Assembly (NCBI GenBank): GCA_001184205.1
Contig: LBMP01000006.1
Coordinates: 285,503 to 349,502 of the forward strand
Direction: 5' to 3'
Length of the DNA stretch: 64,000 bases
Source: Desulfocarbo indianensis
GTDB taxonomy: Bacteria > Desulfobacterota > Desulfarculia > Desulfarculales > Desulfarculaceae
The notes beneath the pieces were generated by a model, which had not been told where the DNA came from, made no database searches, and saw only the letters and a program-made list of their open reading frames with translations. Position numbers and translations under genes: made by a program. Below are positions 53,028-63,278 of the stretch, piece after piece. Numbering within the stretch: position 1 is the first letter of the stretch; every line of letters begins with the position of its first letter.

Positions 53028-55391
53028 ATGAGCCAAAATTTGCATTTCGACATCTTGTCTCATGTGGTGGAGATCGCCAATTCCTCGGTGGATATCGGCG
53101 AACGCCTGGACAGCATCCTCGGCGTGGTCAGCACCCACCTGGGGGCCCGCTTGACCGCGCTTTTCATGCAGGAACACCGCAAAAGCCAACTGAACCGGGC
53201 CAATACCTGGCCGCCCCAGGCCAAGGCCCAGGCCGCCGTGGTGCAGTTCGGCGATGGCGCGGTGGGCGAGGCGGCCCTGAAACGGGAGCCGCAGTTCATA
53301 GAAGACTTCAAGCCCGGCCAGGATAAGGCGCTGGACGCCCTGTGCCAACCGGGCGAGCGGGCGGCGCTCTTTCCGGTGATGGACGACAACCGCCTGTACG
53401 CGGTTTTGGCGTTGGTCTTTGCCGAAGGCGGCAAGCTGGCCACGGACGATCTCATACTGTTGCAGATGGTCTGCCGGGAGATGGCCGGCGCCATCCGCAA
53501 TTTCCGCCTTTATTTCGAGGCCAAGAAACGCATCGCCGAGCTGAACGTGCTTTCCGATTTGGGCCGGGCCGCCATCTCCACCATCGAGGTGGACCAGCTC
53601 CTGGACACGGTGGCCGGCATCTGCGCCAAGCTGTTGGGCGCCCGGGGAGGCTTGATCCAGATCGCCTCCGCCAATGGGGAGAGCGTGAACCATCAGGCCA
53701 TTTACGGTCTGGTGCCCCAATCATGCCTGGGCATGAACAGCTGCTCGGAGATATGCCAGGAACCGGTGCAAAAGGTGGGCGGGGTCAAGGTTCAGGTTTG
53801 TCAGCCCGAGCTCCAGGACACCAAGTTCGAGCACGGCCTATGCGTGCAGCTTTCCTTCAAGGGCCAGTATCGGGGAAGGCTCTGCGTCTTTGACAAGGCC
53901 ATGCACACGGAGGGCATGGGGCCGGGTTTCACCGCCGACGACCAGGACCTGCTGGCCTCCATGTCCAGCATGGTTTCCGCCGCCCTGGAAAACGCGCTCA
54001 CCTTCCAGCGCATAGAGGATTTGGCCCAGCGCAACGAGGAGATGGTGGGCGCCTTGGCCACCATGTTCGAGATCAGCACCGTCCTCATGACCACGGTGGA
54101 TTTCGAGGAGACCGTTCAGATCATCCTGCACGCCATGGTGCATCCCTCCGGCTTGGACCATGACCGGGTGGTTTTGTTCATCCTGGGCGAGGACGATAAA
54201 AGCGGAGGCGGCAGCCTGCGGGCGGTGGCGGATTTGGCCAAGCCCAAGGAGGGTTCGCAACTGCGGGAATTGCTGCAAACCCTTTACCAGGCCAAGGAGC
54301 AGCGCCCCCGGAGCAGCGAGGTGGAGGACGAGCGCCTGGCCAGGCTGGTGATTGACTTGCAGCCGCAGGTCAGCGTGCTGGCCCAGACCGTCGCCGAAAA
54401 AAAGCCCATCCAGGTGCAAGACCCCGGCCATGACCCCTCGGTGGACAAGGAGCTGGCGGAAGCCCTGGGGCCGCACCCCTTGGTCACGGTGCCCATGTTC
54501 GCCAAGGGAAAGGTGGTGGGGGTTCTGGTCACCAACAACGCCCGCAGCAACAGGGGCTTCAGCGACCGGGACATCAAGCTTATGACCATGCTGGCCAACC
54601 TGGGCGGCTTGGCGGTGGAAAACAGCCGGCTGTACCAGCATTTGGAAAACGCCAACCGGGAACTGGCTCAAATGCGCAACCGCCTGCTGGAGGCGGATAA
54701 GCTGGCCGCCCTGGGCGAGGTGGCCGCCGGCGTGGCTCATGAAATCCGCAATCCCCTGGTTTCCATCGGCGGCTTCACCCGGCGCATACGCAAAAAGGTG
54801 GGGGACGAATCGGCGATCACGCCTTATCTGGACGTGATCATCGAGGAGGTCACCAGGCTGGAGCGCACGCTCAACGAGATGCTGGATTTCTCCACCGACG
54901 CCAGGGATCACTACGAGGAGCGTTCGCTGAGCGTGATCATGGACCAGGCCCTGGAGCTTTTGACGCGCGAAATGCAGGACGGCAAGGTGGAGGTGACGCG
55001 GGAATACGGCCACGAGCTGCCCCAGGTCTATTGCGACGAGCGCCAGATCAAGCACGTTTTCCTCAACCTCTACCTCAACGCCATCCAGGCCATGGGCAGC
55101 CAGGGCGGCCGCATCACCCTGCGCACCTTCGCCATAACCCGCGAAGGCAAGCAGTTCGTGGCCGGCGAGGTGAGCGATTCCGGGGGCGGCATCCCCATGG
55201 AAGTGATCCACAAGATATTCAACCCGTTTTTCACCACGAAGGACACGGGCAGCGGTCTGGGCCTGTCCATAGTGCACAAGATCATCACCCGCCATTTCGG
55301 CCAGGTGGAGGTGCATAACCGGGAAGGGGAGGGCACCAGTTTCCTGGTCACCCTGCCCGCCGCCGAGGAAGGCCGCGCCTATTTGAAGTAA
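53028..55391 (+). CDS. GAF-domain sensor histidine kinase
   Basis: A 787-residue soluble kinase. Three GAF-like modules at about residues 10-165, 175-325 and 345-545, a coiled linker, then the phospho-His helix GEVAAGVAHEIRNPLVSIGG and an NtrB-type ATPase domain ending FNPFFTTKDTGSGLGLSIV. There are no membrane segments. It follows glgA by 5 bp, so the two are probably one operon; what links glycogen synthesis to the signal is unknown. No cognate regulator gene is adjacent. Confidence 0.92.
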   Translation: MSQNLHFDILSHVVEIANSSVDIGERLDSILGVVSTHLGARLTALFMQEHRKSQLNRANTWPPQAKAQAAVVQFGDGAVGEAALKREPQFIEDFKPGQDKALDALCQPGERAALFPVMDDNRLYAVLALVFAEGGKLATDDLILLQMVCREMAGAIRNFRLYFEAKKRIAELNVLSDLGRAAISTIEVDQLLDTVAGICAKLLGARGGLIQIASANGESVNHQAIYGLVPQSCLGMNSCSEICQEPVQKVGGVKVQVCQPELQDTKFEHGLCVQLSFKGQYRGRLCVFDKAMHTEGMGPGFTADDQDLLASMSSMVSAALENALTFQRIEDLAQRNEEMVGALATMFEISTVLMTTVDFEETVQIILHAMVHPSGLDHDRVVLFILGEDDKSGGGSLRAVADLAKPKEGSQLRELLQTLYQAKEQRPRSSEVEDERLARLVIDLQPQVSVLAQTVAEKKPIQVQDPGHDPSVDKELAEALGPHPLVTVPMFAKGKVVGVLVTNNARSNRGFSDRDIKLMTMLANLGGLAVENSRLYQHLENANRELAQMRNRLLEADKLAALGEVAAGVAHEIRNPLVSIGGFTRRIRKKVGDESAITPYLDVIIEEVTRLERTLNEMLDFSTDARDHYEERSLSVIMDQALELLTREMQDGKVEVTREYGHELPQVYCDERQIKHVFLNLYLNAIQAMGSQGGRITLRTFAITREGKQFVAGEVSDSGGGIPMEVIHKIFNPFFTTKDTGSGLGLSIVHKIITRHFGQVEVHNREGEGTSFLVTLPAAEEGRAYLK

Positions 55392-55607
55392 GCGGCCCGG
55401 CCCGCGTCGCCTGGGTGACGCTTGCCGGAGAGTTCAGCCAGGGCGGGGAACTTGGGGAGCAAGGTGGGGGCGGTTTTGCCGGTGGGGGCGGTTGGTTTAT
55501 AAGTCTTTGTGGCGTTTTGAGCCGCTTTGGCATACTGTAGATAGGAAACTCCAAGGGATGCTTTGAACGAGGGCGCCTAAGGCAAGCATGCCGGAAGAGG
55601 ATGCCAG

Positions 55608-56150
55608 GTGGGAGAACTAATTGACCTAGAAGCCCAGCGCCGCCGGAGGGCCGCTGACCAGGCGTTCGCCCGCTGGACGAGGCGGGTGGGTTATCAGCCG
55701 GGGCCGGACACCAAGCTCAGCGAACTGCCCGGCCGGGTGCTGGGCGATCTGGCCGAACTGGGCTCCGAGGCGACCCTGGCTCTTTACGACCTGGTGTTGG
55801 GCGTCAGGGGCTGGGGCGCGGGAGAGCGCTTCCACTATCTGGAGGCCAAGCCCAAGGTCGAGGCCCTGGATTCCTTTCTTTTCGTGGCCGACCAGGTTCG
55901 CTTCGAGCTGATGCGCCGCCTGGGCTGGGTGGAAGGCGTGGCCGCCGAACACTACCCCCTCGTTGATCTGGCGCTTTATTTCGAGCGCATTCAAAAAGAG
56001 TTCGAGCCCGTCACTCCCTATCTGACCACGGCCTATCCCCGCTACGTGGAGGTCAGCGACCGCTTGCGGGTGGAGCCGGCGGCCGTGGTGCGCTCCTTGA
56101 TTCCCCAGGCCTTGAAGGCTTTCCGCCAACGCCTTAGCCAAGGCATGTAA
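55608..56150 (+). CDS. conserved-looking protein of unknown function
   Basis: I do not recognise this 180-residue protein. It is mostly helical and charged, without signal peptide or membrane segments. It starts with GTG at 55608, preceded at seven bases by GAAGAGG. Codon use and GC pattern match real genes here. It is convergent with the amidase gene and 216 bp after the GAF kinase; that gap holds nothing I can name. Confidence 0.65.
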   Translation: MGELIDLEAQRRRRAADQAFARWTRRVGYQPGPDTKLSELPGRVLGDLAELGSEATLALYDLVLGVRGWGAGERFHYLEAKPKVEALDSFLFVADQVRFELMRRLGWVEGVAAEHYPLVDLALYFERIQKEFEPVTPYLTTAYPRYVEVSDRLRVEPAAVVRSLIPQALKAFRQRLSQGM

Positions 56151-56255
56151 ACCAGCAGGGCGGCCAGTCTCCGGCGGCCCGGTCTTATCCACGCACGAGA
56201 CAAGTCTCTCACCCTGGCCGAGACCGGCCCAGGCTGGCTTGCGGAAAAATGCGGG

Positions 56256-57971
56256 CTAGCGTTGCGCCGTGCGGAGTTCCTTTACATAGGCGGCCACGCC
56301 CTTGGCCAAGGCGTCGGCCAGAAACTCGCGGTAGCGGCTGGAGCTCAAGAGCTGATGCTCCTCCGGGTTGGTAATGAAGCCCAGCTCGCAGAGGATGGCC
56401 GGCATGCGCGCGCCGATGAGCACGTAAAACGGCGCTTGCTTGACCCTTAGATCCCGCACCCGGTGTTTCTTGCTGATCTCCTCGATCACGGTTTTATGCA
56501 GGGCGCGGGCCAGGCGGTTGGATTCGTTGATTTTGGAATTGAGCATCAGGTCGTTCAGAATCACCTGCAGGTCGCTGATGGAACGCTTGGTGGTGGCGTT
56601 CTCCCGGGCGGCCACCCGCATGGATTCCTCGTCCGAGGCCAGGTTGAGGAAATAGGTTTCAATGCCGTTCAGGCGGTGGCTGGCCGCGGCGTTCAAGTGG
56701 ACGGAAACGAAGATGTCCGCGTCGTGCGTGTTGGCAAAGGCGGTGCGGTCTTCCAGGGGCAGGAAAGTGTCCGAGGTGCGGGTCAGCAGCACCTTGGCCC
56801 CCAACAGTTCGCGCAGCTTGGGCGCCGCCCGCTTGCAGATATCCAGCACCAGATGCTTTTCATACAGGCCCTTCCACACGGCGCCCGGGTCCTTGCCGCC
56901 GTGGCCCGGATCCAGCACCACCGTTTTCACGCCCAAGCCCAAGGCCGCGGCCAGGCCCACGTCCGGGGGCAATTCCTTGGCCCGGCCCCGGGCCACCTTG
57001 CGGGCTTGGGTGCCGCCTTTGCGGGAGGAGGCCTGCTCCTTGTCCAGGGGCCCGAAACAATCGATCACCACGCGAAAAGGATTGTCCAGGGTGAAGACCT
57101 TGTAGGAGGCCAGCTTTTGGATGTCCAGCACCAGGCGGACCGTGTCCGAGGTGTATTGCCCGGCCCTGGCCCGGCGCAGAAGTCCGTCGCCGATGGGCAC
57201 GGTGTCCTCGATGCCGGGGTTGAGCCTGGAGCCCTTGAAATTGAGGTAAAGCCGCCGAGGCTTGTGGTGCGAAGGGTCTTTCTTGAGGAGGTTGGTGGTG
57301 TAGGGCACCGGCCGTTCCAGGCTGACCACCACCCTGGTGTAGGTGGGAGTGGACCAGTGCCTTATTTCGGTTACCATGGCCAGGGAAGGATCGCTGGCGG
57401 CCTCCGGCGAGGAAGCGGCCGAGGGGCTGTCGTCCTTTTGCGGACCCAGGGCGATGATTTTTTCCAGGGCGTCCAATTTCTTCTTGGCCGCCTTGACCTG
57501 GTCGCCGCGTGGATGGTTGACCGTCACCCGCAGGTATTCCAGGTAGGCCTGCTTCTTGTCGCCGCTGTCCTCGTAAAGGGTGCCGATCAGGAATTGAGCG
57601 TCATCGGCCAGCCGGGAATTGGGAAAGTGCATGATGAGGCGCTTGAGCGCGTCCACCGCTTCGTTGAATTCGGTATCCCTTTTGAACTGCCGCCAGGCTC
57701 CGGCGTGAATGCGGCCCATCCAATACAGCGAGCCCGCCGCGTAGGGTCCCTGGGGATCGGTGGTGTAGATGCGGGCGAAACGGTCGGCCAGGGTCTGCCA
57801 ATTCTGGAATACGCGTTTGGCTTCCTTGTTTTTGATCAGCCAGTAGTAGTCGCTTTTGGCGCGCTTGTACACGGATCCCTCGTCCTGGCCCCAGGCCGGC
57901 AGGGCCAGGGACAAGACCAGGGCGAAAGCGGTCAAGATATGAAGCGCCTTTGAGCGATCAATCCAGGGCAT
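56256..57971 (-). CDS. AmiC-type N-acetylmuramoyl-L-alanine amidase
   Basis: A 571-residue exported zinc amidase that splits peptide stems from peptidoglycan. A signal peptide (hydrophobic core residues 10-24, WGQ cut) is followed by a TPR-like region (40-190), an AMIN targeting domain (TRVVVSLERPVPY to VVIDCFG) and Amidase_3: DPGHGGKDPGA, the zinc Glu in GLYEKHLVL, VSVHLNA, and the catalytic Glu in LCELGFI. It overlaps the end of mutS by 14 bp. Confidence 0.93.
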   Translation of the reverse strand: MPWIDRSKALHILTAFALVLSLALPAWGQDEGSVYKRAKSDYYWLIKNKEAKRVFQNWQTLADRFARIYTTDPQGPYAAGSLYWMGRIHAGAWRQFKRDTEFNEAVDALKRLIMHFPNSRLADDAQFLIGTLYEDSGDKKQAYLEYLRVTVNHPRGDQVKAAKKKLDALEKIIALGPQKDDSPSAASSPEAASDPSLAMVTEIRHWSTPTYTRVVVSLERPVPYTTNLLKKDPSHHKPRRLYLNFKGSRLNPGIEDTVPIGDGLLRRARAGQYTSDTVRLVLDIQKLASYKVFTLDNPFRVVIDCFGPLDKEQASSRKGGTQARKVARGRAKELPPDVGLAAALGLGVKTVVLDPGHGGKDPGAVWKGLYEKHLVLDICKRAAPKLRELLGAKVLLTRTSDTFLPLEDRTAFANTHDADIFVSVHLNAAASHRLNGIETYFLNLASDEESMRVAARENATTKRSISDLQVILNDLMLNSKINESNRLARALHKTVIEEISKKHRVRDLRVKQAPFYVLIGARMPAILCELGFITNPEEHQLLSSSRYREFLADALAKGVAAYVKELRTAQR

Positions 57972-60603
57972 GCTTTAGCTCATCCAAGACATTCAGGGCC
58001 TCCAAGGGGGTAAGTCCGTTGACTTCCAATTCGGCCAAACGCTTGAGCGCCGGATGGGACTCCGGCTGAAAGAGGCTCAGTTGGGCCAGGGCCTCGGCCT
58101 CTCCCGCGGCCTGGGGATCGGGCAGCCGGGGCGCCGTCCTGGAGCCGTCTTCCAGGCGGTTCAGGATTTCCCGGGCCCGGCTCAACACGCTTTCCGGCAG
58201 GCCGGCCAGGCGCGCCACGGCTATGCCGTAGGAGCGGCTCACCCCGCCGGGGGTGAGCTTGCGCAGGAACACGACGCTGCCTTTGTATTCCTTCACCGCC
58301 ACGTTGAAGTTCTTCACCCTGGCCAGTTGCGAGGCCAGTTCGGTCAGCTCGTGGTAATGGGTGGCGAAAAGGGTTTTCACCCCCTCGCCCGCCAGGCCGT
58401 GCAGATGCTCCACCACGGCCCAGGCGATGGAGAGCCCGTCAAAGGTGCTGGTGCCGCGGCCCACCTCGTCCAGGATGACCAGGGAGCGCGGCGTGGCGTT
58501 TTTCAGGATATGGCTGGTTTCGGTCATCTCCACCATGAAGGTGGAACGGCCGCCGGCCAGGTCGTCCATGGCGCCCACCCTGGTGAAGATGCGGTCCACC
58601 AGGGGCAGGTCGGCCTCCTCCGCCGGCACGAAGGAGCCGGCCTGGGCCAACAGCGCGATGAGGGCGGCCTGGCGCAGGATGGTGGATTTGCCCGCCATGT
58701 TGGGGCCGGTGATCAGCATGATCTGCTGTTCGCGCATATCCAGCAAAAGGTCGTTGGGCACGAACTCGCCTTCGGCCAGCATCTGCTCCACCACGGGATG
58801 GCGGCCGCCAACGATGCGCAAGGCGCCGTTTTCGCTCATGCGCGGGCGCACGTAGCGCCGGTTGAGAGCCAGGCGGGCCAGGGCGTTGAGCGCGTCCACC
58901 GTGGCCAGGGCCCGCGAGGCGGCCATGAGGGGGCGGCTGGCCAGGGCCACCCGCCGCCGCAGATTCTCGAAAGCCTGGCGCTCCAGGGCCAGGGCCCGCT
59001 CCTCGGCCCCCAGCACCTCGGCTTCGCGCTCTTTGAGTTCCGGGGTGATGTAGCGCTCGCCGGCGGCCAGGGTCTGCTTGCGGATGAAATCCTCGGGCAC
59101 CTTGTCCAGGTGGGTCTTGGTCACCTCGATGTAATAGCCGAATACCTTGTTGTAGCCCACCTTCAGGGAAGGGATGCCGGTGTGGGCGCGCAGCTTGAGT
59201 TGCAGCGCCGCGATCCAGTCCTTGCCGCTGGTCATGAGTTCGCGCTGCCGGTCCAGTTCCTGGTCCACCCCGGCCGCGATGATGCCGCCCTCGGCCAGGC
59301 TGGAGGGCGGATTGGGCGCCAGGGTGGCGGCCAGGTCGGCGGCAAGTTCTTCCAGGCCGGCGAGCAGGCCGCGCTGCTGGGCCAGGATGGGCGAGGAGGT
59401 GCCGGCCAGTTCCTGGCGCAGCTTGGGCAACAGGCCCAGGGCGTCGCGCAGGGCGGCCAGGTCGCGGGGGCTGGCCTGGCCCAGGCTGGCCCGGCCCACC
59501 AGGCGGGGCACGTCGGGCAGGGCGTCCAGGGTTTCGGCCAGAGAGCGGGTTAAAAGCGGGTCGGCCGCCAGCTCGTCCACCGCCTGGTGGCGGGCCTCGA
59601 TGGCCTCCAAATCCAGGAGGGGAAAGCCCAGCCATTCCCTGAGCAGGCGGCCGCCCATGGGGGAGTTGGTCTGGTCCACCGCGTTGAAAAGCGAGCCCTG
59701 GCGGCTCCCGCCGGCGATGGATCTGAATATCTCCAGGTTGCGGCGGGCGGCGGCGTCCAGCACCAAATGACCCTCCACCCGGTAGAGCGACAGGCGCTCC
59801 ACGTGCTCCGGCTCGCAGCGCTGGGCGCCCACCACCACGGACCAGGCCATGGCGGCGGCCAGGAGGGCGGCGGCGGGGGGATCTGCGTCAGCGGGCAGGC
59901 GTGCGGCCAGCAGTTCCTCGGCCTGGCGAAGGCTGGGCGGGCGTCCGTTATAAAGAGTGCGCGGCGGGTCCGCGGCCAGGCCCAGGTCGGCCAATATCGG
60001 GTTGGGCGCCTGGCTTTCGGCGATGATCAACTCGGCCGGCTCCAGGCGGGCCAGCTCGTCCAGGAGCGGAGGGCCCACCTCCACGGCGGTGGCCTGAAAC
60101 TCGCCGGAGGCCAGGTCCAGGCAGGCCAGGCCGGCCTCGGCGCCGGTCAGGCAGAGTGCGGTGAGGAAGCGGTGATCCCGGGCCGGCAGATGCTGGGGAT
60201 CGATGAACATGCCCGGCGTGACCACCCGGGTGATCTCGCGGCGCACCAGGCCCTTGGCCTGGCGGGGGTCTTCCACCTGATCGCACACCGCCACCTTGAA
60301 GCCGGCCTCGATCATCTTGGCCAGGTAGGAATCCACCGCCCGGAAGGGCACCCCGCACATGGGCACCGGATCGGGGTCGTTCTTGTCGCGGCTGGTCAGC
60401 TGGATGGCCAGTATCTTGGAAGCCACCACCGCGTCCTCGAAAAACATCTCGTAGAAATCACCCATGCGGAAAAACAGGATGCAGTCGGACACCTGTTTTT
60501 TCAGCTCCAGGAACTGGCGGAACATGGGGGTGTCGCGATTGGCAACAATGGATTCGGTTTTCTGGGCGGCGCTGTTTTTGGCGGGCTCTGGCATGGGCAT
60601 CAT
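57958..60603 (-). CDS. mutS: DNA mismatch repair protein MutS
   Basis: Recognises base mismatches and starts mismatch repair. 881 residues. The mismatch-binding motif lies in RMGDFYEMF, the connector and lever domains follow, and the ATPase has GPNMAGKST, LDEVGRGTSTFDG and FATHYHELTEL. Three ATG codons lie in the first ten residues, so the exact start is uncertain. mutL is not in the window. Confidence 0.97.
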   Translation of the reverse strand: MMPMPEPAKNSAAQKTESIVANRDTPMFRQFLELKKQVSDCILFFRMGDFYEMFFEDAVVASKILAIQLTSRDKNDPDPVPMCGVPFRAVDSYLAKMIEAGFKVAVCDQVEDPRQAKGLVRREITRVVTPGMFIDPQHLPARDHRFLTALCLTGAEAGLACLDLASGEFQATAVEVGPPLLDELARLEPAELIIAESQAPNPILADLGLAADPPRTLYNGRPPSLRQAEELLAARLPADADPPAAALLAAAMAWSVVVGAQRCEPEHVERLSLYRVEGHLVLDAAARRNLEIFRSIAGGSRQGSLFNAVDQTNSPMGGRLLREWLGFPLLDLEAIEARHQAVDELAADPLLTRSLAETLDALPDVPRLVGRASLGQASPRDLAALRDALGLLPKLRQELAGTSSPILAQQRGLLAGLEELAADLAATLAPNPPSSLAEGGIIAAGVDQELDRQRELMTSGKDWIAALQLKLRAHTGIPSLKVGYNKVFGYYIEVTKTHLDKVPEDFIRKQTLAAGERYITPELKEREAEVLGAEERALALERQAFENLRRRVALASRPLMAASRALATVDALNALARLALNRRYVRPRMSENGALRIVGGRHPVVEQMLAEGEFVPNDLLLDMREQQIMLITGPNMAGKSTILRQAALIALLAQAGSFVPAEEADLPLVDRIFTRVGAMDDLAGGRSTFMVEMTETSHILKNATPRSLVILDEVGRGTSTFDGLSIAWAVVEHLHGLAGEGVKTLFATHYHELTELASQLARVKNFNVAVKEYKGSVVFLRKLTPGGVSRSYGIAVARLAGLPESVLSRAREILNRLEDGSRTAPRLPDPQAAGEAEALAQLSLFQPESHPALKRLAELEVNGLTPLEALNVLDELKHALD

Positions 60604-61042
60604 ACGACCAGGTTGGACAATGCGATTTTCTGGACAAAGGATAGCAGGAAACTAAGTTATTTGCCAGGGCGGGAGCCTTGAAAAAGGGTTGTCAAGCGAG
60701 GCCGGGTAAACGACATTAAGCCCGCAATGCCGGCGTCTGGCTGAAGCGGCGACAAGAAACTTAATGCCCGCGATTAAGAGGTTTTGCCTACCGTTTTTAA
60801 GCAACATGAGCGCGGCGGCTTGACCGGACAAGATCAACCTTGCCGGCCACTTGCCCCAGGCGGCCGGGGCGGGGTTTTGCAATGAGACGTTAGGAGGATA
60901 AAAGCGCGGCGCCATACCATGCGCCAGCGGGTTTTGCCGAATAAAACATATCGGCGCGGCGAGAGGTTTTTCTCGCGGCCTAACTGAAAACAGGCGAGCC
61001 GATTGCTTGTGATGGCTGGGCCAAGGATTATTCCATGTGGAA
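60604..61042. other. 439-bp gap between lapB and mutS
   Basis: Both flanking genes are on the minus strand, so this should hold the end of the lap operon and the mutS promoter. GCGAG/CTCGC at about 60958-60980 is a small hairpin without a T-run. No gene or clear promoter is seen. Confidence 0.35.
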
Positions 61043-62263
61043 TTAAGACCTGCGCGGGCTCATGGTGTCCCAGCCGTGGCAGCGCGGGCATTTCCAGGTC
61101 AGATGGGCGGAAACGAATCCGCAATGCTCGCATTGATAGGAAGCCCAATCCCCGTTGATCTGCTTGAGCAGATCGGCGTAGGCATTAAGCGCGGCATCGC
61201 GCTCTCCCTTGGCCAACAGGGTTTCGCCCAAAAGACGGTGCGCGTCCAGCATGCGGGGGTTTTTGGCCACGGCCAGGCTCATGAGCTCCTGCGCCCGGTC
61301 GTCCTGATCGTTGCGGTGGTAATACTCCGCCAGGGCCAAGAGGGTGGTCACCGAGGAGTGTTCCGGGTCTATCTCCTGCAGGAAGCCCTTGACCGCCTTG
61401 TCGCCCAGAGCGGTTTCCGCCTCCGCCACCCGGCGGATGACCAGATGGGCGTGCTCCGGGGCCAGGCGCGCGGCCTTGCGCCAGATGTTCAGGGCTTTGC
61501 GCCGCCGGTCGCGGGCCAGCTCCAAATCGCCCAAATGCAGATAGGCGTCCAGGCAGCCCTTGTCGATGCTTATGGCCTGGTTGAAGCTCTCCTCGGCCCG
61601 GTCCAACTGGCCGGCGGACATGAGTTCCTTGCCGCGTTCGGTCTTGTAATGCGCCAGGATGCGGCGCGAGTCCGCGCGGGTGAGCCGGTCCAGGCGCTTG
61701 AGCGCGTCGAAGGCGTTTTCCCAATCGCGGGTTTCCTCGTAAAGGCTCACCAATTGCTGCAACGCCTCCTCTTGGGAGGCGTCCATGCCCAGCACTTCCT
61801 GAAAGGCCTCGGTGGCGCGGTTATATAGCCCGCCCTTGCGGTAATCCAGGCCCAGGTCGTACAGGGCCTGCAAGCGCACGGTTGGCTCCAGTTGGGGGCG
61901 GGCGATTATGCTCTGCCGGATGCGCACCGCCCGCTCTATCTCGCCCTTTTGCCGGAACAGGTTGCCAAGGATCACGTAGGTTTCCACGGTTTCGGAATTC
62001 AGGGTGACCGCGCGGGTGAATTCCTCGATGGCCTGATCGGTGTGGTCGGCCATGAGGTGGGTGAGGCCCTTCATGAAAGCGTCGTCCGAGGGGCTGCGTC
62101 CCACGACCCGGTCGCGCCGGCCCAGGGCCGCCGCCGGCTTTTCGCGGCCGGCCCGGCCCAGGAGAAAGCCCACCACCAGGGCCGCCGCGATCAAAAGCAG
62201 GGCGGCCAAGGCCTGACCAAGGCTGACGGCCTGGCCCCAGACGACGAACAGCACCGCGTCCAT
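61043..62263 (-). CDS. lapB: LapB-like TPR protein with rubredoxin-type metal site
   Basis: LapB (YciM) is a membrane-anchored TPR protein that in E. coli controls LpxC turnover and lipopolysaccharide levels. Here: an N-terminal helix (residues 15-37), about nine TPR units, and a C-terminal rubredoxin-like site (YQCEHCGF and WKCPRCHGW). 406 residues fit the family. It starts one base after lapA stops, the conserved lapAB order. Confidence 0.92.
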   Translation of the reverse strand: MDAVLFVVWGQAVSLGQALAALLLIAAALVVGFLLGRAGREKPAAALGRRDRVVGRSPSDDAFMKGLTHLMADHTDQAIEEFTRAVTLNSETVETYVILGNLFRQKGEIERAVRIRQSIIARPQLEPTVRLQALYDLGLDYRKGGLYNRATEAFQEVLGMDASQEEALQQLVSLYEETRDWENAFDALKRLDRLTRADSRRILAHYKTERGKELMSAGQLDRAEESFNQAISIDKGCLDAYLHLGDLELARDRRRKALNIWRKAARLAPEHAHLVIRRVAEAETALGDKAVKGFLQEIDPEHSSVTTLLALAEYYHRNDQDDRAQELMSLAVAKNPRMLDAHRLLGETLLAKGERDAALNAYADLLKQINGDWASYQCEHCGFVSAHLTWKCPRCHGWDTMSPRRS

Positions 62264-62264
62264 A

Positions 62265-62633
62265 CTAGGAGGCCTCCCCCTCCCCCGGCATATCTTCGGA
62301 GACCTCGGGAGCGGGCATGGTTTCGCTGGTGAGCGGCATGTTGCGCAGGGAGCTTAGTTCACGGTTAAGACGTTCTATTTCCTTGCGCTGCTCGCGGATG
62401 CGCCGGCGCAGGCGGAAGCGCTCCATGAGTCCCAGAACGCTGGCGGCCAGCAAACCTATGAAAAAGGCCAACAGGATGACCATGTAAGTGGCGTAAGGGG
62501 TGGTTTCGAACTGGACCAGAAACAGATTCAAGCGGATGGACAGGGGGTGGCTCAGCGGTTCGATGTTTTGAACCATGAAAACGATGGCCAAGGCCACCAC
62601 CAACGAGATGACGATCGCCTTAAGATAGCTCAT
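62265..62633 (-). CDS. lapA: LapA-domain membrane protein
   Basis: A 122-residue DUF1049/LapA protein: two membrane helices (residues 6-23 and 49-70) followed by a charged coiled segment (RLRRRIREQRKEIERLNREL). It partners LapB in lipopolysaccharide control in E. coli. The acidic tail ends the protein. Confidence 0.9.
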   Translation of the reverse strand: MSYLKAIVISLVVALAIVFMVQNIEPLSHPLSIRLNLFLVQFETTPYATYMVILLAFFIGLLAASVLGLMERFRLRRRIREQRKEIERLNRELSSLRNMPLTSETMPAPEVSEDMPGEGEAS

Positions 62634-62749
62634 GGGTCTCCTTGCCTGCGGGACCCGCCGGCCGTTCCGCGGGGCTCGTTCCGGGGCCGCATGTGTTGAT
62701 TATGAGCCGACCGAGTGCGGTTTGTAAACCTATGCCGCCGCGCCCGCCC

Positions 62750-63235
62750 TCAAATTATGTCCGCGAAATACGGCCTGAGCTTCTGGCAGGTGGCCTCGAT
62801 ATGCTCCGGAATGGAGCGCACATCCGCGAACACGGTCATGAAATTGGTGTCGCCCGACCAGCGGGGCACCACGTGAAAATGCACATGCTCTTCTATGCCG
62901 GCGCCCGCCACCTTGCCCAGATTGAGCCCCACGTTGAACCCGTCGGGATGCATGAGGTCTTTCAGGGCTTCTATAGCTTTGTTAACATTGAACAAAAGGT
63001 CGTGACGCTCTTTTTCGGAGAGATCGTGTAAGCCGGAAACGTGGCGTTTGGGCGCCACCAGCAGATGTCCGTTGTTGTAGGGGAACTTGTTCATCATCAC
63101 CAGGCAGGTGGCTCCCACCCCCAACACCAAATCATCCATGCCCTTGCCGTCGGTGGCCAGACAGAATATGCAACCGGCCGGTTTTCCCTCGTCCAGAATG
63201 TATTTCATGCGCCAAGGGGCCCAAAGCGTTTCCAT
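62750..63235 (-). CDS. HIT-family nucleotide hydrolase/phosphorylase-like protein
   Basis: A 161-residue HIT protein. The active site is HVHFHVVPRW (His-x-His-x-His). The N-terminal METLWAPWRMKYI and CIFC with a distal His resemble AP4A phosphorylase-like HIT proteins of bacteria and archaea. Its nucleotide substrate cannot be told from sequence. Confidence 0.93.
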   Translation of the reverse strand: METLWAPWRMKYILDEGKPAGCIFCLATDGKGMDDLVLGVGATCLVMMNKFPYNNGHLLVAPKRHVSGLHDLSEKERHDLLFNVNKAIEALKDLMHPDGFNVGLNLGKVAGAGIEEHVHFHVVPRWSGDTNFMTVFADVRSIPEHIEATCQKLRPYFADII

Positions 63236-63278
63236 ATGTTGATGCCGCTCCAGTGTGATGACAGCTTGATTGTCTTGT

